Origin: Oscillospiraceae bacterium | GTDB taxonomy: Bacteria > Bacillota > Clostridia > Oscillospirales > Ruminococcaceae | Direction: 5' to 3' | NCBI GenBank assembly: GCA_016295545.1 | Contig: JAEDLA010000024.1 | Coordinates: forward strand, 1 to 11,086 | DNA length: 11,086 nt | In this document: positions 9,635 to 11,086 of the stretch, in pieces | Layout: the number at the start of each line of letters is the position of its first letter | How positions within the stretch are numbered: position 1 is the stretch's first letter | Notes under the pieces: model-generated | Seen by the model: the letters and a program-made list of their open reading frames with translations, nothing else | Told to the model about the DNA's origin: nothing | Database searches by the model: none | Position numbers and translations under genes: made by a program

Positions 9635-9701
9635 GTAATTTTGCTAAGTGATGAAAGTCGCTTAAAATTTCAACGATTAAACTTACAATTGAATAAAAAA
9701 T

Positions 9702-9729
9702 AAACCTCAGGCTTATGTCTGAGGTTTTT
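9702..9729. terminator. Bidirectional terminator shared by the RNA locus and rarA
   Basis: AAACCTCAG (9702-9710) and CTGAGGTTT (9719-9727) form a perfect 9-bp stem with the 8-base loop GCTTATGT. Plus-strand transcripts end in TTTTT (9725-9729). Minus-strand transcripts of rarA run into TTTATTTTTTATTC after the stem. The rarA stop codon (9713-9715) lies inside the loop. Confidence 0.85.
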
Positions 9730-10993
9730 CATTTGCATTCAGTATTTTCTTACGGTACTGGTATGCCGCCTGTTCCTGCTTGTTTTCACCGAAATGATAA
9801 TATACACGGTCTTTCAGTGCGTCCGGCAGGTACTGCTGCTCCACATAATGATTGGGGAAATTGTGGGGATACTGGTAATTTTGTCCCACTACAGCAGCTC
9901 CCTTGCCGTCAAAATGCTTGTTCTGCAGGTGACGGGGGAAGTCAAGTGCGTCACAGGAGCGAACGTCCGCCATAGCTTCGTCTATCGCAAGGACGCTGTT
10001 GGATTTTGGTGCGGTGGCAAGCATGATTACTGCTTCGGCAATAGGAAGCCTTGCCTCAGGAAGTCCAAGCTGCAAAGCGGAGTCCACACAGGCTTTCGTT
10101 ATCACTATTGCCTGCGGATAGGCAAGTCCCACGTCCTCAGCGGCAACGCACAGAAGCCGCCTGCACAGGGAAATTATGTCTCCTGCCTCCATAAGCCGTG
10201 CGGCATAGTGAAGTGCGGCGTTTTCATCAGAGCCTCGTATGGACTTATGCAGGGCGGAAAGAATGTCATAATGCTGGTCACCGTCCCTGTCGTATCGCAT
10301 ATTGCTGCGCTGGGACAGTATTTTCAGCGAATCCAAAGTTATTGTTATCTTCCCCTCAGAGGCTTCTCCGCAGACAGAGCAAAGCTCCGCCGTATTGATA
10401 GCTTTGCGGACATCACCTCCGCAGCCGTATGCAATAGTTCGGCAGATTTCGTCATCAGCAATTATCTCAGTGCCGGAATCCTCAGAAATAAGGCGGAATG
10501 CTCGCTTAATTGCCGGAATTAGCTGGTCGGCTGAAACAGGCTTGAACTCGAACACAGTGCTCCGGCTGATAACGGCGTTATATACCGAAAAATAGGGATT
10601 TTCCGTTGTAGATGCAATCAGCGTTATATCGCCGTTCTCTATGTATTCCAGGAGACTTTGCTGCTGCTTCTTGTTAAGGTACTGTATCTCGTCAAGGTAG
10701 AGGAGAATTCCGTTTTCAGCGCCGAAAGTGCCGATTTCTCCAACAATGTCCTTAATATCGGATACCGAAGCAGTCGTACCATTCAGCTTGTGCAGGCTCA
10801 TGCTGCAATTTTCGGCTATAATTCGGGAAACTGTTGTTTTTCCTACTCCCGACGGACCGTAGAATATCATGTTGGGGATTCTTCCGCTGTCGATGATTCT
10901 CCGCAGCGGCTTTCCGGCAGCAAGCAGATGCTCCTGTCCTACAACGTCGTCAAGGGTTTTCGGACGAATTTTATCAGCTAATGGTGTGGACAT
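9713..10993 (-). CDS. rarA: Replication-associated recombination protein A (AAA+ ATPase, RarA/MgsA)
   Basis: This 426-residue AAA+ ATPase is related to clamp-loader subunits and RuvB. It acts at stalled or gapped replication forks together with SSB and recombination factors; eukaryotic WRNIP1/Mgs1 is the homologue. The N-terminus PLADKIRPKTLDDVVGQEHLL is typical. Walker A is GPSGVGKTT (46-54), Walker B is LLYLDEIQ (97-104), sensor 1 lies in LIASTTENP (125-133), and R144 in ISRSTVFEF is the likely arginine finger. The usual DEIHRFNKAQQD reads DEIQYLNKKQQQ here. The C-terminal half (about 235-426) is the oligomerisation region with AAEDVGLAYPQA and YPHNFPNHYVEQQYLP. Length fits (about 420-450). 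AGGAGG (11000-11005) lies 6 bases before the ATG; an out-of-frame ATG at 10998 is ignored. It is a single gene, convergent with the RNA locus. Confidence 0.96.
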   Translation of the reverse strand: MSTPLADKIRPKTLDDVVGQEHLLAAGKPLRRIIDSGRIPNMIFYGPSGVGKTTVSRIIAENCSMSLHKLNGTTASVSDIKDIVGEIGTFGAENGILLYLDEIQYLNKKQQQSLLEYIENGDITLIASTTENPYFSVYNAVISRSTVFEFKPVSADQLIPAIKRAFRLISEDSGTEIIADDEICRTIAYGCGGDVRKAINTAELCSVCGEASEGKITITLDSLKILSQRSNMRYDRDGDQHYDILSALHKSIRGSDENAALHYAARLMEAGDIISLCRRLLCVAAEDVGLAYPQAIVITKACVDSALQLGLPEARLPIAEAVIMLATAPKSNSVLAIDEAMADVRSCDALDFPRHLQNKHFDGKGAAVVGQNYQYPHNFPNHYVEQQYLPDALKDRVYYHFGENKQEQAAYQYRKKILNANEKPQT

Positions 10994-11055
10994 ATCATGC
11001 CTCCTTTGTGTATTTCCGTAATCAGGATTTTTGTTAGTTGTCCTCCTAATTTATT

Positions 11056-11086
11056 GAGGGAAACCCTTTTGAAAAAGGGTTCTCCC
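11056..11086. repeat. Imperfect inverted repeat at the right edge, possibly truncated
   Basis: GGGA (11058-11061) pairs with TCCC (11083-11086), and AACCCTTTT (11062-11070) with AAAAGGGTT (11073-11081), with a bulged C and a very tight centre. It lies about 60 bases upstream of the rarA start and ends at the window edge, so its true length is unknown. It may be the terminator of a neighbouring gene or an intergenic repeat found elsewhere in the genome. I see no clear rarA promoter between it and the gene. Confidence 0.5.

Larger units (their letters stand above)
8999..9730 (+). ncRNA. Candidate large structured non-coding RNA (about 730 nt), family unknown
   Basis: A strong promoter and an intrinsic terminator bracket a stretch with no credible gene but many stems. 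In order: 9013-9019 with 9054-9060 (7 bp), enclosing GCCGG/CCGGC (9026-9046). Next a long hairpin 9063-9119 of four blocks (4, 4, 7 and 6 bp) tipped by TTC. Then CAGCG-AGCC/GGCT-CGCTG (9156-9180). Then 9181-9192 with 9252-9263 (12 bp, one G-T), enclosing GGATT/AATCC (9201-9231). Then 9303-9312 with 9349-9360 (ATCTAAA plus CTC), enclosing ATTT-GATA/TATC-AAAT. Then AAAGTAA/TTACTTT (9380-9414), CTGAAAGC/GCTTTCAG (9471-9492), and a GAAA-capped hairpin (9637-9669). A short motif recurs five or six times. I do not recognise it as RNase P, tmRNA, 6S, SRP, T-box or a riboswitch. Size and ornateness recall GOLLD, ROOL or OLE RNAs, but I cannot assign it to any of them. Confidence 0.65.

Noticed and set aside
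9122..9690. Group II intron (GTGTG start and a domain V-like tip)
   Set aside because: No catalytic AGC triad in the candidate domain V, no reverse transcriptase, no interrupted gene, and the locus has its own promoter and terminator.

Overview
The window looks like a chromosomal segment of a Gram-positive anaerobe of the class Clostridia, probably a Ruminococcus-like member of the Oscillospiraceae. This is inferred from moderate GC, strong AGGAGG-type ribosome binding sites, sigma-A-type promoters, and a bacterial V/A-type ATPase operon whose gene order (G/H-I-K-E-C-F-A-B-D) matches the Enterococcus hirae ntp operon. No database search was possible, so genus level is a guess.

Layout. Positions 48-8568 on the minus strand hold nine tightly packed genes, several overlapping by 1-8 bases, that encode a V/A-type rotary ATPase. 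A good promoter (8668-8696, minus) drives them, and its leader carries a terminator-like hairpin (8616-8641). Read in transcription order the genes are: a small peripheral-stalk subunit (G/H), membrane subunit I, rotor-ring subunit K, peripheral-stalk E, connector C, central-stalk F, catalytic A, nucleotide-binding but non-catalytic B, and central-stalk D. Key residues match E. hirae position for position in A, B and K. Subunit K keeps the complete Na+-coordinating set, so the machine most likely moves Na+ rather than H+. The operon may work as a Na+ pump or as an ATP synthase; the sequence does not decide which. A plus-strand terminator at 35-63 overlaps the last codons of subunit D, implying a convergent gene left of the window.

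Positions 8569-9712 hold no convincing protein gene. This stretch has the operon promoter, some dyads and repeats, and then a near-perfect plus-strand promoter (TTGACA, 17 bases, extended TATTAT; 8964-8992). About 730 nt downstream is a bidirectional terminator (9702-9729). The transcript between them would be rich in strong hairpins and contains five to six copies of a short motif (AAAGGTGAGtCCAATGG-like). I recognise no known RNA family in it. It is the best candidate here for an undescribed element: a large ornate non-coding RNA, or an array of ribosome-binding-site-like motifs followed by minimal open frames.

Positions 9713-10993 on the minus strand encode RarA/MgsA, the AAA+ replication-fork recombination factor. 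It converges on the RNA locus and shares its terminator. The right edge (11056-11086) carries an imperfect inverted repeat cut by the window end.
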